Source: Stenotrophomonas sp. WZN-1 (lineage in GTDB: Bacteria > Pseudomonadota > Gammaproteobacteria > Xanthomonadales > Xanthomonadaceae). From it: a stretch of 64,000 nucleotides of DNA. Shown piece by piece: positions 23,363-33,248 of the stretch. The stretch spans positions 2,374,001 to 2,438,000 of the forward strand of contig NZ_CP021768.1 in assembly GCF_002192255.1 (NCBI RefSeq). The letters run 5' to 3'. A program made the translations under genes and the position numbers. Numbering within the stretch: the first letter of the stretch is position 1; each line of letters opens with the position of its first letter. The notes below the pieces were generated by a model. That model searched no databases. It worked only from the letters and a program-made list of their open reading frames with translations, and was not told the DNA's origin.

Positions 23363-24418
23363 ATGCCATCGCTGTCGCCCCGTCGCCCCCTGGTGCTGCT
23401 GGTCCTGATCGTCGTGATGGCGGCGATCTTCCTGATCGACACCGTCACCGATTACGCCGTCGCCGCCGCCTGCTTCTACGCAGCGGTCATCCTCGCGGCA
23501 TCGCGCGTATTGAGTGCGCGCGGGCTGATCACGCTGGCCATCGCCTGCATCGTACTGACCGGGCTGAGCTTCTTCCTGACCCGCTTCGGCACCTATCGCA
23601 TCGGCCTGGTCAACTCGGTGATCGGCATGCTGGTGATCGGCATCACCACCTACCTCGCCCTGAACATGGAAGCGGCCAAGGCCGCCGTGCAGGAAGCGCA
23701 GGCCCGCCTGCTGCGCGTGGCGCGCGCCTCCACCGTGGGCGAGCTCACCACCTCCATCGCCCATGAGGTGAACCAGCCGCTGGCGGCCATCGCCAGCAGC
23801 GCCGAGGCCTGCCAGCGCTGGCTGGCACAGGACCCACCAAACGTGGACAAGGCACGGCAGACCGTGGCCCGTATCCTGGCCGATGCGCATCGTGCCGGTG
23901 ACGTGATCGCCCGTATCCGTGGCCTGACCCAGGGTGCCGCACCGGAACGGCGCGCCTTCGATCTGAACCAGGCTGTAGAGGAAATGCTCGCGCTGTCGCG
24001 CAGCGAGCTGGACCAGCATGACGTGGCCGTGGCGCTGCTGCTCGATGCCGACCTGCCACTGGTGCAGGCCGACCGCGTGCAGGTGCAGCAGGTGATCGGC
24101 AACCTGATCCTCAATGCGGTGGACGCGATGGAAGCCGTGCCCGCCGCTGATCGACGCCTGTCACTGCTGACCCGTCGTGACGGCCAGCGGGTCAGCCTCA
24201 GTGTGCGCGACCGCGGTGTCGGCCTGCCCGCCGACCATCCCGAGCGCGTGTTCGATGCGTTCTGGACCACCAAGTCACACGGCCTGGGCCTCGGGCTCAG
24301 CCTGAGCCGTTCGATGATCGAGGCCAATGACGGCCAGATCCGCGCCGAACGACCGGCAGGCGGCGGTGCCTGCTTCGTGTTCGACCTGCCCATCGCCACG
24401 GATTCCCCCCATGCGTAA
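23363..24418 (+). CDS. FixL/NtrY-type sensor histidine kinase
   Basis: A 351-residue kinase with three to four N-terminal TMs (about 8-100) and almost no periplasmic domain. A short coiled coil follows, then an H-box SIAHEVNQPLAAI (His134) of the HPK4 class used by FixL, DctB and TtrS-like kinases. The ATPase shows NLILNAVDAME, DRGVGLP and the GLGLGLSLSRSMIE lid. It should phosphorylate the FixJ-type regulator whose ATG overlaps its stop codon (24411-24418). The membrane-embedded sensor gives no hint of ligand. Upstream are only SMAG repeats. Confidence 0.9.
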   Translation: MPSLSPRRPLVLLVLIVVMAAIFLIDTVTDYAVAAACFYAAVILAASRVLSARGLITLAIACIVLTGLSFFLTRFGTYRIGLVNSVIGMLVIGITTYLALNMEAAKAAVQEAQARLLRVARASTVGELTTSIAHEVNQPLAAIASSAEACQRWLAQDPPNVDKARQTVARILADAHRAGDVIARIRGLTQGAAPERRAFDLNQAVEEMLALSRSELDQHDVAVALLLDADLPLVQADRVQVQQVIGNLILNAVDAMEAVPAADRRLSLLTRRDGQRVSLSVRDRGVGLPADHPERVFDAFWTTKSHGLGLGLSLSRSMIEANDGQIRAERPAGGGACFVFDLPIATDSPHA

Positions 24419-25052
24419 GCCCGCTGCACCCATCGCCGACCCGGCACCCATCGTCTACGTGATCGACGACGATCCGTCGGTGCGCGCCGCGCTGGAAGAC
24501 CTGCTGGCCTCGATGGGCCTGCAGGTACGAGCCTTCGCCTCCACCCAGGCGTTCCTCGAACACGAACTGGAGGACGCACCGGCCTGCCTGGTGCTGGACG
24601 TGCGCATGCCCGGCCAGAGCGGACTGGAGTTTCACCGGACCATGCGCAGCCACGGCCTGCAGCTGCCGGTGGTGTTCATTACCGGCCACGGCGACATCGC
24701 GATGGGCGTCAACGCGATCAAGGACGGTGCCATCGAGTTCCTGACCAAGCCGTTCCGTGACCAGGAACTGCTGGATGCGATCCACAAAGGCATCGAAATC
24801 GACCGCCAGCGCCGTCGCGACGGCGAGGCGCTCGACGCCCTGCAGCAGCGCTGGAACACGCTCAACGCGGGCGAGCGCGAGGTGGTCGATGGCGTGGTGC
24901 GCGGCCGTCTCAACAAGCAGATCGCCGGCGACCTGGGCGTCAGCGAGATCACCGTGAAGGTGCGCCGCGCGCAGGTGATGCGCAAGATGGGCGCACGCAC
25001 CCTGGTCGACCTGGTGCGGATGTACGACCGCTTGCAGGCAGGTACCCCATGA
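24411..25052 (+). CDS. FixJ-family response regulator
   Basis: A 213-residue regulator. The receiver domain has DDD near 19-21, phosphoacceptor Asp63 in VLDVRMPG, the ITGHGDIAMGVNAIKDGAIEFLTKPF core typical of FixJ/TtrR proteins, and a LuxR-type helix-turn-helix at about 145-205 (LNKQIAGDLGVSEITVKVRRAQVMRKM). It overlaps the kinase gene by eight bases and the DUF1697 gene by four (ATGA), so the three are one operon. Target genes are unknown; no clear box was found in the neighbouring gaps. Confidence 0.92.
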   Translation: MRKPAAPIADPAPIVYVIDDDPSVRAALEDLLASMGLQVRAFASTQAFLEHELEDAPACLVLDVRMPGQSGLEFHRTMRSHGLQLPVVFITGHGDIAMGVNAIKDGAIEFLTKPFRDQELLDAIHKGIEIDRQRRRDGEALDALQQRWNTLNAGEREVVDGVVRGRLNKQIAGDLGVSEITVKVRRAQVMRKMGARTLVDLVRMYDRLQAGTP

Positions 25053-25594
25053 GCGTGCATGTCGCGCTGCTGCGCGCAGTCAATGTCGGCGGCACCGGCA
25101 AGCTGCCGATGGTTGAACTGGTGGCGATGTGCGAAGAGGCCGGCTTCACCGACGTCCGCACCTATATCGCCAGCGGCAACGTGGTGTTCCGTAGCGGACT
25201 TGGCGAAGCCGGCGTGCGGAAAGCCCTTGGCCAACGGCTGCAGGCCTATGCCGGAAAACCGGTGGGTGTATTGGTGCGCTCCGCAGCCGAGATCGCAGCG
25301 GTTGCCGCCGGTAATCCGTTTCCGCATGCCGCCGGCAATCGCGTGGTCGCGCTGTTCGTGGATGGGGTACTGCCCACCGATCCCTTGACCGGGGTGACCG
25401 GCCTGCGCGATGAGCAGCTGGCGCTGGGTACCCGCGAGATCTTCGTCCACTATGGCGACGGCATGGCCGACTCACGCCTGCGGATTCCCTATGCCCAGCA
25501 GGGCACCGCCCGTAACCTCAACACGGTCGGCAAGCTTGCGGCAATGGCCGCCGCGCTTGGCCAGGTCAACGCAGACGGTGGAGGGAGACGGTAG
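25049..25594 (+). CDS. DUF1697 protein
   Basis: A 181-residue cytosolic protein of the DUF1697 family, recognised from the opening VALLRAVNVGGTGKLPM, then TYIASGNVVFRSG and the C-terminal TARNLNTVGKLAAMA, which are the conserved blocks. No biochemical function is established for the family. It is translationally coupled to the FixJ-type regulator (ATGA overlap), but this may only reflect operon packing. It converges on the LtrA gene with eight bases between stop codons. Confidence 0.85.
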   Translation: MSVHVALLRAVNVGGTGKLPMVELVAMCEEAGFTDVRTYIASGNVVFRSGLGEAGVRKALGQRLQAYAGKPVGVLVRSAAEIAAVAAGNPFPHAAGNRVVALFVDGVLPTDPLTGVTGLRDEQLALGTREIFVHYGDGMADSRLRIPYAQQGTARNLNTVGKLAAMAAALGQVNADGGGRR

Positions 25595-25602
25595 AGAGCT
25601 GA

Positions 25603-26775
25603 TCACCGCCGTTGCAGGCGGTGCTTCAACCGCGTGTCCATCAACCCCACCGCCAGCAGCACCGCACTGGTCAACCAGCCAGCGGCCAGCAGATGAGCGT
25701 GCGGCAATACGAAACCCAGCACGCCCAGCGCTACCGCACCGATCAAATGCGAGTGAGGTGCGCGTCCATACACCACCCGCTTGTACAGCGAGCTGCCCAA
25801 CAGGTAGATCAACGGGCCGGCCACCAGCACGGCCGCATACACCGGCGTCACTGCGGAGTGCGGGTGGTCCATGACCAGATCGTTGCCAACTGCCGTGGCG
25901 ATGATGCCGGCGATCAGCAGTGCATGCACGTAATGGAAGTTGGCGCCCATCCGCCCGGGGTCGTCGGCGTGGGTGATGGCCTCGGTGGCATCACGGCTGG
26001 AGATGCCGAAGTACAGCCACCACATCGCAATCGTGCCAGCGAAGGTGGCAAGCACCGCGGATACCACCTGCAGGCTCCAGTGCCCGACCTCGCTGAGCAC
26101 GCCACCGGTGGCCAGCAACGTCTCGCCCAGCGCGACGATAACGAACAACTGGCAACGTTCGGCCAGGTGACCGCCCTCGATGGTCCAGTCGCGGGTGTGC
26201 GAACGCCCCATGCCCGGGAACGCGAAGCCGAACATCGGCGAGATGTACTCGCAGGCCACCGCCACCGCCCACAGTGCCAGCCGCAGGTTTCCCTCGGCCG
26301 CTGCACCGGCCAGCCAGAAGCAGGCCGCGACGCTGACCCAGGCCAGCATGCGGCGGAAATTCGGCGCCAACGGATGGTTGCGGCCGACCTCCAGCAGCAC
26401 GAACGCGGTTCGCCCCACCTGCATCGTGGCGTAGGCGCCGGCGAACATCCATGCGCGGTCGGCGAATGCCTCGGGAATGGACGAGGACATCAACAGCGCC
26501 AGCAGCATGGTCGCGAACAACAGGCCACGGATGCGCGGCGCCTGAGGGTCGAACCAGTTGCTGACCCAGCAGGCGTACTGCCAGCCGAGCCAGACCGCGA
26601 ACCACAGCACCAGCGTCTGCAGCACGCCGGCCAGGTCCAGGTGGTGCAGCAGGTGATGGCTGAGCTGGGTGACCGCGAACACGTAGACCAGGTCGAAGAA
26701 CAGTTCTTCGTAGGTCACGCGGGCATGATGGCCATCGCGGTGGCGCAGCGCGGGCAGGCGCAGTCGGGTACTCAT
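25603..26775 (-). CDS. LtrA-family membrane protein
   Basis: A 390-residue polytopic membrane protein (about ten TMs) of the low-temperature-requirement A family. The signature VTYEELFFDLVYVFAVTQLSHHLL is at residues 20-43, followed by WFAVWLGWQYACWVSNWFDPQ. The central HLAERCQLFVIVALGETLLATG is the second conserved block. The physiological role is unsettled; LtrA was named from a cold-sensitive Listeria mutant. The small membrane protein at 26785 is transcribed just upstream, nine bases away, so the two are probably one operon. Confidence 0.88.
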   Translation of the reverse strand: MSTRLRLPALRHRDGHHARVTYEELFFDLVYVFAVTQLSHHLLHHLDLAGVLQTLVLWFAVWLGWQYACWVSNWFDPQAPRIRGLLFATMLLALLMSSSIPEAFADRAWMFAGAYATMQVGRTAFVLLEVGRNHPLAPNFRRMLAWVSVAACFWLAGAAAEGNLRLALWAVAVACEYISPMFGFAFPGMGRSHTRDWTIEGGHLAERCQLFVIVALGETLLATGGVLSEVGHWSLQVVSAVLATFAGTIAMWWLYFGISSRDATEAITHADDPGRMGANFHYVHALLIAGIIATAVGNDLVMDHPHSAVTPVYAAVLVAGPLIYLLGSSLYKRVVYGRAPHSHLIGAVALGVLGFVLPHAHLLAAGWLTSAVLLAVGLMDTRLKHRLQRR

Positions 26776-26784
26776 GGAACTCCT

Positions 26785-27051
26785 TCAGCGCGCCAGGCGC
26801 CAGTACAGGAAGCCGGCCAGCAGCGCCGGCACGGCGAACACCAGCAGCAGGATCGGCAGCTCCTCGCGCACTGCATAACCGGCCCTGCTGACCCCCACCC
26901 ACATGTTGGCCACGGCCACCAGCAGCCAGGTGGCGATGAATGCAATCAGCGCCGTGGGCAGCTGCGAGGTGGCCACGCTCCAGAGATGGCCGAACAACAG
27001 GAACACCCCCAGCAGCAGCACGCCTGCGGTGATCACCAGAATCACATGCAT
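26785..27051 (-). CDS. Small three-TM membrane protein
   Basis: An 88-residue protein with hydrophobic segments at about 3-21, 32-52 and 65-83 (MHVILVITAGVLLLGVFLLFG first). AGGAG lies eight bases before the ATG at 27051; the open frame extends upstream to 27189 without a ribosome site. Its stop is nine bases from the LtrA start, so it is likely the first gene of a two-gene unit. Function unknown. The 200 bases before it, up to the sigma-factor gene, show no further gene. Confidence 0.75.
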   Translation of the reverse strand: MHVILVITAGVLLLGVFLLFGHLWSVATSQLPTALIAFIATWLLVAVANMWVGVSRAGYAVREELPILLLVFAVPALLAGFLYWRLAR

Positions 27052-27255
27052 CCGTCGATCTCCTTGAATCCCCAGGCAGGCTAGCCCGGGCCGATTCTGC
27101 GCTCCAGCCGATGATCGTGGTTTCACTTTCCAGCCGCCGCGAACAATCGGCGCGGCCGGCCGCGCATGGCAAACGCGAACAGTTCCCATTAGTATTGCGT
27201 CATCACGCAGGGATGCCCTCCCCGCGCCCGCCCTTCGTCCTTGCTGCCGGTCCGG

Positions 27256-27780
27256 ATGTCCCAGCTGCCTTCACCCCACACGCCTGCGCTGCCGCTGGTG
27301 TCTTCGCTGGTGCGCCACTACGAGGAACTGGTGGATTACCTGCGTCGCCGCTTCCACTCGCCCGGGCTGGCCCGCGAAGTGGTCCACGATGTCTGCGTGC
27401 GCCTGCTGGAGCGACCGCCGGCGCATGACGCACGGCAACCGATCGCGCTGCTGCGCCGGATCGCCCACGACGCTGCGGTGGACCGCTGCCGCGCCGAAGA
27501 CCTGCGCCGGCACTGGGTCGAACCGCGCGCCGAACTGCCCGAGGGCGCCTGCCCGCGCCCCGGGCCCGAGCAGCAGGCGCAGGGCATGCACGCGCTTGAG
27601 TACTTGAGCATCACCATCGAGCGGATGCCCTGCCGGCGCCAGCAGGTCTTCATCCTGCACAAGATCCACGAACTGCCACAGGCGGAGGTCGCGCAGCGCA
27701 TGGGCATCGGCCTGAAGGCGGTGGAGCGCCACCTGCGCCTGGCGATGGCGGACTGCCGCCTGCAGGCGGGGCTGCAATGA
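27256..27780 (+). CDS. FecI-type ECF sigma factor
   Basis: A 174-residue ECF sigma factor. Region 2 covers about 15-80 (LVRHYEELVDYLRRRF, then AREVVHDVCVRLLERPP), and region 4 about 110-165 (LEYLSITIERMPCRRQQVFILHKIHELPQAEVAQRMGIGLKAVERHLRLA) with the helix-turn-helix. Overlap ATGA with the FecR gene and the STN-type TonB receptor behind them make the standard cell-surface signalling trio. ATG 27256 is preferred to a TTG at 27241. Iron control through Fur is usual for such genes, but no convincing Fur box was found upstream. Confidence 0.92.
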   Translation: MSQLPSPHTPALPLVSSLVRHYEELVDYLRRRFHSPGLAREVVHDVCVRLLERPPAHDARQPIALLRRIAHDAAVDRCRAEDLRRHWVEPRAELPEGACPRPGPEQQAQGMHALEYLSITIERMPCRRQQVFILHKIHELPQAEVAQRMGIGLKAVERHLRLAMADCRLQAGLQ

Positions 27781-28622
27781 GCCGCACGCCCGCCCCTTCC
27801 GAACCACCACCGCCACCCACCTCCACCAAGCAGGTACTGGAGCAGCACCGCGATGCCTTGAAGCAACGCTTCCCGCTGCCCAGCCCTGAAGCACTGCAGC
27901 GCCGGCGTAGTGCTGGCCCCACCAAGGCCGCGCTGGCGTTGCTGCTGGTGGCCGCCGGCACCCTGCTGGCGGCCGACCCGGCCTGGCAGGTACGCGATTA
28001 CCAGACCGCCGTCGGCGAACGCCGCAACGTCACCCTGCCCGACGGCAGCGAGGTTCTGCTTGATGCCGGCACCCGCCTGCAGGTACGCCGCCATCTGCGC
28101 TCGCGGCAGGTGCTGCTGGTGCGCGGCCAGGCGCGCTTCGAGGTGCAGCACTCGGCCTGGCGCCGCTTCCAGGTCGATGCCGGTCCGGTGCATGTACGCA
28201 ACTACGGCACCGTGTTCGATGTGGACCGCCAAGGCGATCTGAGCGAGGTGACCCTGTGGCGCGGCGAGGTGGGCGTGCGCGTCGACGGCAGCGAGGCCGA
28301 GCAGCGGCTGAAGCCGGGCCAGCGCCTGCTGGCCCAGGCAGGATCGCTGTCGCCCCCCGAAGCCGTCAGCCCGGATCGGGCCGACTGGACCCATGGGCGG
28401 CTGCAGTTCGATCGGCTGCCGCTGTCGGAGGTGCTGCGCATCCTGCAGCGCTACCACGACCGCCCGATCGTGCTGGATGACCCGGCGCTGGGCCCGCTGC
28501 TGGTCTCGGGCGTGTTCGATGCCGATCGCGCCGAGACCGCCGTGGCACTGCTGCCGGACATCCTGCCGGTGCAGCTGCAGACCGCCGCCGATGGCAGCCT
28601 GCACCTGCGCGCCCGCGATTGA
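27777..28622 (+). CDS. FecR-type anti-sigma regulator
   Basis: A 281-residue inner-membrane protein. The cytosolic N-terminus is about 48 residues, proline-rich, and contains LEQHRDALKQRFP for sigma binding. One TM lies at about 50-66 (AALALLLVAAGTLLAA), followed by the periplasmic FecR domain (TAVGERRNVTLPDGSEVLLDAGTRLQV, FEVQHSAWRRFQVDAGPVHVRNYGTVFDV) and a C-terminal STN-like segment (LPLSEVLRILQRYHDRPI). It relays the occupied state of the receptor at 28694 to the sigma factor at 27256. The cytosolic part lacks the usual DUF4880 Trp motif and is short. Confidence 0.92.
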   Translation: MSRTPAPSEPPPPPTSTKQVLEQHRDALKQRFPLPSPEALQRRRSAGPTKAALALLLVAAGTLLAADPAWQVRDYQTAVGERRNVTLPDGSEVLLDAGTRLQVRRHLRSRQVLLVRGQARFEVQHSAWRRFQVDAGPVHVRNYGTVFDVDRQGDLSEVTLWRGEVGVRVDGSEAEQRLKPGQRLLAQAGSLSPPEAVSPDRADWTHGRLQFDRLPLSEVLRILQRYHDRPIVLDDPALGPLLVSGVFDADRAETAVALLPDILPVQLQTAADGSLHLRARD

Positions 28623-28693
28623 TCGCCGCCACGAGGGTGGGTTGCGCCCCCTCCCATCCGGCAGGTGTCTGAACCCCTCCGAAGGACCTCCAC

Positions 28694-31120
28694 ATGACCC
28701 GCCCTGTCCCGCCTGCCGCACTGCGCCGGTTGGCCCCCACCCTGCTTGCCGCCTGCCTGTGCGCCGCGCTGCCGGCCGCCGCCCAGGCATCGGCACCGGC
28801 CGCGGTGGAGTTCCACCTGCCCGCAGGCTCCCTGCAGGCCTCGCTCAACGCGCTGGCCCGGCAGAGTGGCATCCAGCTGCTGTTCGCCGCGGAAAGCGTC
28901 GGCGGGCGCAGCGCACCGGCACTGGACGGCCGTTACACCCCGCGCGAGGCGCTGCAGCGCCTGCTGGCCGGCCAGGGCCTGGCACTGCAGGAACGCTCGC
29001 CGGGCGTCTTCGTGCTGAGCGCGGCGGCCACTGCACCGGCACCGGCCAAGGCCACCGCGCCTGCGCCCCCCGCGCCGCAGGCCGCGGCCACCTCACTGGC
29101 CCGCGTCACGGTATCGGCGTCCACCGCACGCATGCCGCAGGGCGAGACCGCCATGCCCAACACCATCACCGTGCTGACCCGCGAAGACATCGCGCAGCAA
29201 CTGGCGCTGGGCTCGGATGTCTCGCGCGTACTCTCGTCACAGATCCCGGCATTTGCGCCTGCTCGCGAGAAGATGTCCAACTACGGCGAAACCATGCGCG
29301 GCCGCGGCATCCTGTACATGGTCGACGGCGTGCCGCAGTCCACGCCGTTGCGCGATGGCTCGCGTGACTCGCACACCATCGATGCGGCGATGATCGAACG
29401 CATCGAAGTCATCCACGGTGCCAACGCCCTGCAGGGCATCGGCGGTACCGGCGGCATCGTCAACATCATCACCCGCAGTGCGCCCAGTGAGCCCGAAGCG
29501 TTCCTGTTCGACAGCAACCTCAGCTACAGCGCCGCCCTGCCTCGCCGCCACGACGACAACGGCCAGCGCGCGTCGGCACTGGTGGGCATGCGCGGCGAGC
29601 AGTTCGACCTGGTGGCCGGCCTGGCCTACGAGCGCCAGGGCCTGTTCCATGACGGCGAGGGGCGCTCGATCGGCACCAATGCGCAGGGCGAACTGATGGA
29701 TTCGACCTCGTCGAACGTGTTCGCCAAGCTCGGCTGGAACATTGCCGAGGGCCAGCGCCTGCAGCTGATGGCCAGCCGCTACGAACTGCGCGGACTGGAC
29801 AACTACCTGGCGGTGAACGGTGATTACCGCAGCGGCCGCCCGACCCTTTCGGTGCCCGGTGACACACCGCTGGACCCGCCGATGAACCGCTCGCGTTCGT
29901 TGACGCTGGACTACAGCGCCGCCGATCTGCTGGGTGGCCGTTTCCAGGCGCAGGCGTTCGCGGTGGACTTCGAAGGCCGCTATGGCGCCAGCCAGTGGGA
30001 CCCATGGGGCAACACCGGCGCCAATGCCGCCTGGGACCAGACCCAGAACGAATCGGACAAGCGCGGCTTCAAGCTGACCCAGAACTGGAGCCGCATCGCC
30101 GGCACCACGCTGGACGTGACCCTGGGCCTGGACGGCCTGCGTGATCGCACCCACCAGGTGTTGCTGGCCAGCGGCATGAACTGGGTGCCGCTCACCACCT
30201 ACCAGAGCCTGTCGCCGCTGCTGCAGCTGCACTGGTGGCCGACCGACCACCTGATGCTGTCCGGTGGCCTGCGCTACGAGAAGGGCGAGCTGGAAGTAGG
30301 CGACTACACCACCCTGCCCCGCTATGGCGCGCGCAAGGTGGCCGGCGGCAAGCCGACCATGAGCGAGACGCTGCCCAACTTCGGCGCGGTCTGGTACATC
30401 AACGATCGCCTCAATGCCTATGCCTCGTACTCGGAGGGTTACACCGTGGCCGATGTCGGCCGTGTGCTGCGTGCGATCAACCGTGACGGGCAGCGCGTGG
30501 ACAGCCTGGTGGATCTGTCGCCGGTGGTGTCGGACAACCGCGAGATCGGCCTGGAGTACGACGATGGCCGCTTCAGCGGCGATATTGCCTACTACACGTC
30601 CGAATCCAAGCTCGGCTCGGTGCTGGTCTACGACGCGGGCATCGATGCCTACAACGTGCAGCGCCAGGCCACCCGCGTGGAAGGCTTCGAAACCAATCTG
30701 CGCCTGCGCCTGGGCAACAGCCGCCTTGGCCTGGGCTATGCGCGCGCCAACGGCCGTTACGATGCCAACATCGATGGCCGCCTGGACAGCGACCTGGCAG
30801 GCGTCAACATCGCGCCGAACCGGCTGACCGCGTTCTGGGAACAGAACTGGACGCCGCAGCTGAGCACCCGCCTGCAGGCCAGCCACGCCTTCGACCGCGA
30901 CTTCGACCTGCACGGGGCGCGCGTGGCCGAGTTCAAGGGCTACACCACCGTGGATCTGGTCGCGCGCTATACGCTGGACAAGCACGCCTTCACGCTGGGT
31001 GTGCAGAACCTGTCCAACACGCAGTACATCAGCTACTACTCGCAGACGACGCCGTCGAACCCGGGCTACTTCTCCGGACGCGGCCGGGTGCTGACGCTGG
31101 GGTGGCAGTACCGGTACTGA
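28694..31120 (+). CDS. TonB-dependent transducer with STN domain
   Basis: An 808-residue outer-membrane receptor. Signal peptide about 1-32, STN domain about 38-110 (EFHLPAGSLQASLNALARQSGIQLLF), Ala/Pro linker of about 25 residues, plug domain (MRGRGILYMVDGVPQSTPLRD, ERIEVIHGANALQGIGGTGGIVNIITR), then a barrel ending VLTLGWQYRY with the required terminal aromatic. The STN domain contacts the FecR protein to switch on the sigma factor encoded two genes upstream. Seventy bases separate it from fecR, probably holding the sigma-dependent promoter. It likely takes up a ferric chelate; ligand unknown. It ends 95 bases before blaL1. Confidence 0.92.
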   Translation: MTRPVPPAALRRLAPTLLAACLCAALPAAAQASAPAAVEFHLPAGSLQASLNALARQSGIQLLFAAESVGGRSAPALDGRYTPREALQRLLAGQGLALQERSPGVFVLSAAATAPAPAKATAPAPPAPQAAATSLARVTVSASTARMPQGETAMPNTITVLTREDIAQQLALGSDVSRVLSSQIPAFAPAREKMSNYGETMRGRGILYMVDGVPQSTPLRDGSRDSHTIDAAMIERIEVIHGANALQGIGGTGGIVNIITRSAPSEPEAFLFDSNLSYSAALPRRHDDNGQRASALVGMRGEQFDLVAGLAYERQGLFHDGEGRSIGTNAQGELMDSTSSNVFAKLGWNIAEGQRLQLMASRYELRGLDNYLAVNGDYRSGRPTLSVPGDTPLDPPMNRSRSLTLDYSAADLLGGRFQAQAFAVDFEGRYGASQWDPWGNTGANAAWDQTQNESDKRGFKLTQNWSRIAGTTLDVTLGLDGLRDRTHQVLLASGMNWVPLTTYQSLSPLLQLHWWPTDHLMLSGGLRYEKGELEVGDYTTLPRYGARKVAGGKPTMSETLPNFGAVWYINDRLNAYASYSEGYTVADVGRVLRAINRDGQRVDSLVDLSPVVSDNREIGLEYDDGRFSGDIAYYTSESKLGSVLVYDAGIDAYNVQRQATRVEGFETNLRLRLGNSRLGLGYARANGRYDANIDGRLDSDLAGVNIAPNRLTAFWEQNWTPQLSTRLQASHAFDRDFDLHGARVAEFKGYTTVDLVARYTLDKHAFTLGVQNLSNTQYISYYSQTTPSNPGYFSGRGRVLTLGWQYRY

Positions 31121-31169
31121 GTCACGGCCCCGTTATGGGAGCCATGAAATCTATGCGCACCGTGATGGA

Positions 31170-31197
31170 GGAGGTCCATGCTAGCTTCTGGGCCTCC
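31170..31197 (+). promoter_or_regulatory. Hairpin with a strong Shine-Dalgarno upstream of blaL1
   Basis: GGAGGTCC pairs with GGGCCTCC (one G-U pair) around a 12-base loop. The 5' arm contains GGAGGAGG directly before an ATG (31178) that opens a 71-codon frame overlapping the start of blaL1 out of frame. It may be the receptor's terminator or a translation control element. Confidence 0.4.
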
Positions 31198-31212
31198 TTC
31201 AAACGGATGTGA

Positions 31213-32088
<876 letters not shown>

Positions 32089-32092
32089 TTCT

Positions 32093-32180
32093 GTAGCGTC
32101 GAGCCATGCTCGACTGAAGCAGAGCAGTCGAGCATGGCTCGACACTACAAAGAGCAAGCCGAGCATAGGCTCGGCTCTAC
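32093..32180. repeat. SMAG-type palindromes behind blaL1
   Basis: GTAGCGTCGAGCCATGCTCGAC and its mirror GTCGAGCATGGCTCGACACTAC form a pair, followed by GCCGAGCATAGGCTCGGCTCTAC ending at 32180. Starts four bases after the blaL1 stop. Confidence 0.88.
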
Positions 32181-32195
32181 ACGGGGCGCGTTGAA

Positions 32196-32222
32196 GGGTG
32201 CCGGTCAGGACGACCGGCACCC
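32196..32222. terminator. Perfect 11-bp hairpin between converging genes
   Basis: GGGTGCCGGTC and GACCGGCACCC around AGGAC, eight bases before the stop codon of the DUF411 gene and downstream of blaL1. It can act on both strands; U-runs are absent. Confidence 0.65.
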
Positions 32223-32230
32223 GCCGTCAC

Positions 32231-32770
32231 TCAGCTACCCTGCCCGTGCTGGGCGAACGGCTCGGTGGTGCCATCGTTGCGCACCAGTTCAACGGTATAC
32301 GGCTGCACGTAGCCGTCCGGCATTTCCATGCCCGGCGAACCGGCCGGCATTCCCGGCAACACCAGCCCACGCGCCGCCGGACGTTCGGCCAGCAGTCGCT
32401 TGATGTCTTCGGCCGGGATATGGCCTTCAACCACGTAACCACCGATCTCGGCAGTGTGGCAGGAGGCCTTGCCGACCGGCACACCCAGCCGGACCTTGAT
32501 CGGGTTCATGTCATCGGTATCGCGCACATCCACTTGGAAGCCTTCGGCCTTCAGGTGGTCGACCCATATGCCGCAGCAGCCGCAGCTGGCGGTCTTGTGC
32601 ACGATGGCGATGGGCAGTGCCGGATCCACCTGCGACGGGCTGGCCTTGATCGGTGCCGCCGGGGCTTGGCTGGCAACCGGTGCGGCAGGCGATTCTTCAG
32701 CTGCACGTGCGCAGGCGGTGCTGGCCAGCACGGTGCCCAGCAGCAGGCCGAGGGAGAGAGAACGGTTCAT
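32231..32770 (-). CDS. DUF411 copper-related periplasmic protein
   Basis: A 179-residue exported protein with a signal peptide ending near STACARA; Cys20 could also be a lipid site, though ASTAC is a poor lipobox. The DUF411 domain (about 50-165) has the CGCC motif in HKTASCGCCGIWVDHLKAEGF, the invariant Cys-His in KASCHTAEIGGYVVEGHIPAEDIKRLL, and GLVLPGMPAGSPGME. Members occur in copper and silver resistance loci and probably bind Cu(I). The ATG at 32770 opens the signal peptide. The upstream neighbour on the same strand is a CopL-like gene, 117 bases away, so a small copper-linked unit is likely. Confidence 0.85.
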   Translation of the reverse strand: MNRSLSLGLLLGTVLASTACARAAEESPAAPVASQAPAAPIKASPSQVDPALPIAIVHKTASCGCCGIWVDHLKAEGFQVDVRDTDDMNPIKVRLGVPVGKASCHTAEIGGYVVEGHIPAEDIKRLLAERPAARGLVLPGMPAGSPGMEMPDGYVQPYTVELVRNDGTTEPFAQHGQGS

Positions 32771-32887
32771 GGTGTTGATTCCTTTGCAGATGCGGGCAAC
32801 GCGGCCCGCTGCCTGCGCATCGAAGGCGCAGGCAGAGTCGAGAATGAGTCGAGCACTTCGTGGCGGACGCAGCACGCCCGCAGGGAA

Positions 32888-33223
32888 TCAACCGATGGGC
32901 GGCCGCAACGGGTCCGGCATTGGCGGCGATGCGCGTTGCTGGGCGCTGGCCGCCAGAGGTGCCTCACGCCAGGGCGACGGCGCGGTTCCGCTCAGGGCAG
33001 CCGGCATGCCGAGACAGGCCGGCGGGCATTCGCACTCATTGCTCTGGCAGACCGTTGATGTTGCCTCGTCGCAGCATCCGGGCATGGCAGCGGAATGCGG
33101 TGCGGCGCAGTGATCCGCATCGGCCGCCATGGTGTACGGCGATGAGGCAAACGCCAGCGCCGGTGCGTTCAGCACCAGGGCAACGAGCAGCATCCATCGC
33201 AGCAGCAGGCCAGGCAGGTTCAC
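32888..33223 (-). CDS. CopL-like metal-binding regulatory protein
   Basis: About 111 residues from a GTG at 33223 (VNLPGLLLRWMLLVALVLN, signal peptide). A TTG at 33256 would add 11 residues and overlap the oxidoreductase gene. The mature part has HCAAPH, MPGCCDEA, and VCQSNECECPPACLGMP, the His/Cys-rich pattern of CopL, which in Xanthomonas activates copAB in response to copper. Here no copAB follows; a DUF411 gene does instead. Cysteine density (seven within about 25 residues) supports metal binding. The start codon is uncertain and no strong ribosome site is visible. Confidence 0.7.
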   Translation of the reverse strand: MNLPGLLLRWMLLVALVLNAPALAFASSPYTMAADADHCAAPHSAAMPGCCDEATSTVCQSNECECPPACLGMPAALSGTAPSPWREAPLAASAQQRASPPMPDPLRPPIG

Positions 33224-33248
33224 CTGGCGATGATAGCCGATGCGCGCG

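Noticed and set aside
27181..27215. Possible Fur box before the ECF sigma gene
   Set aside because: The stretch CCATTAGTATTGCGTCAT matches the Fur consensus poorly; no three-hexamer array could be made.
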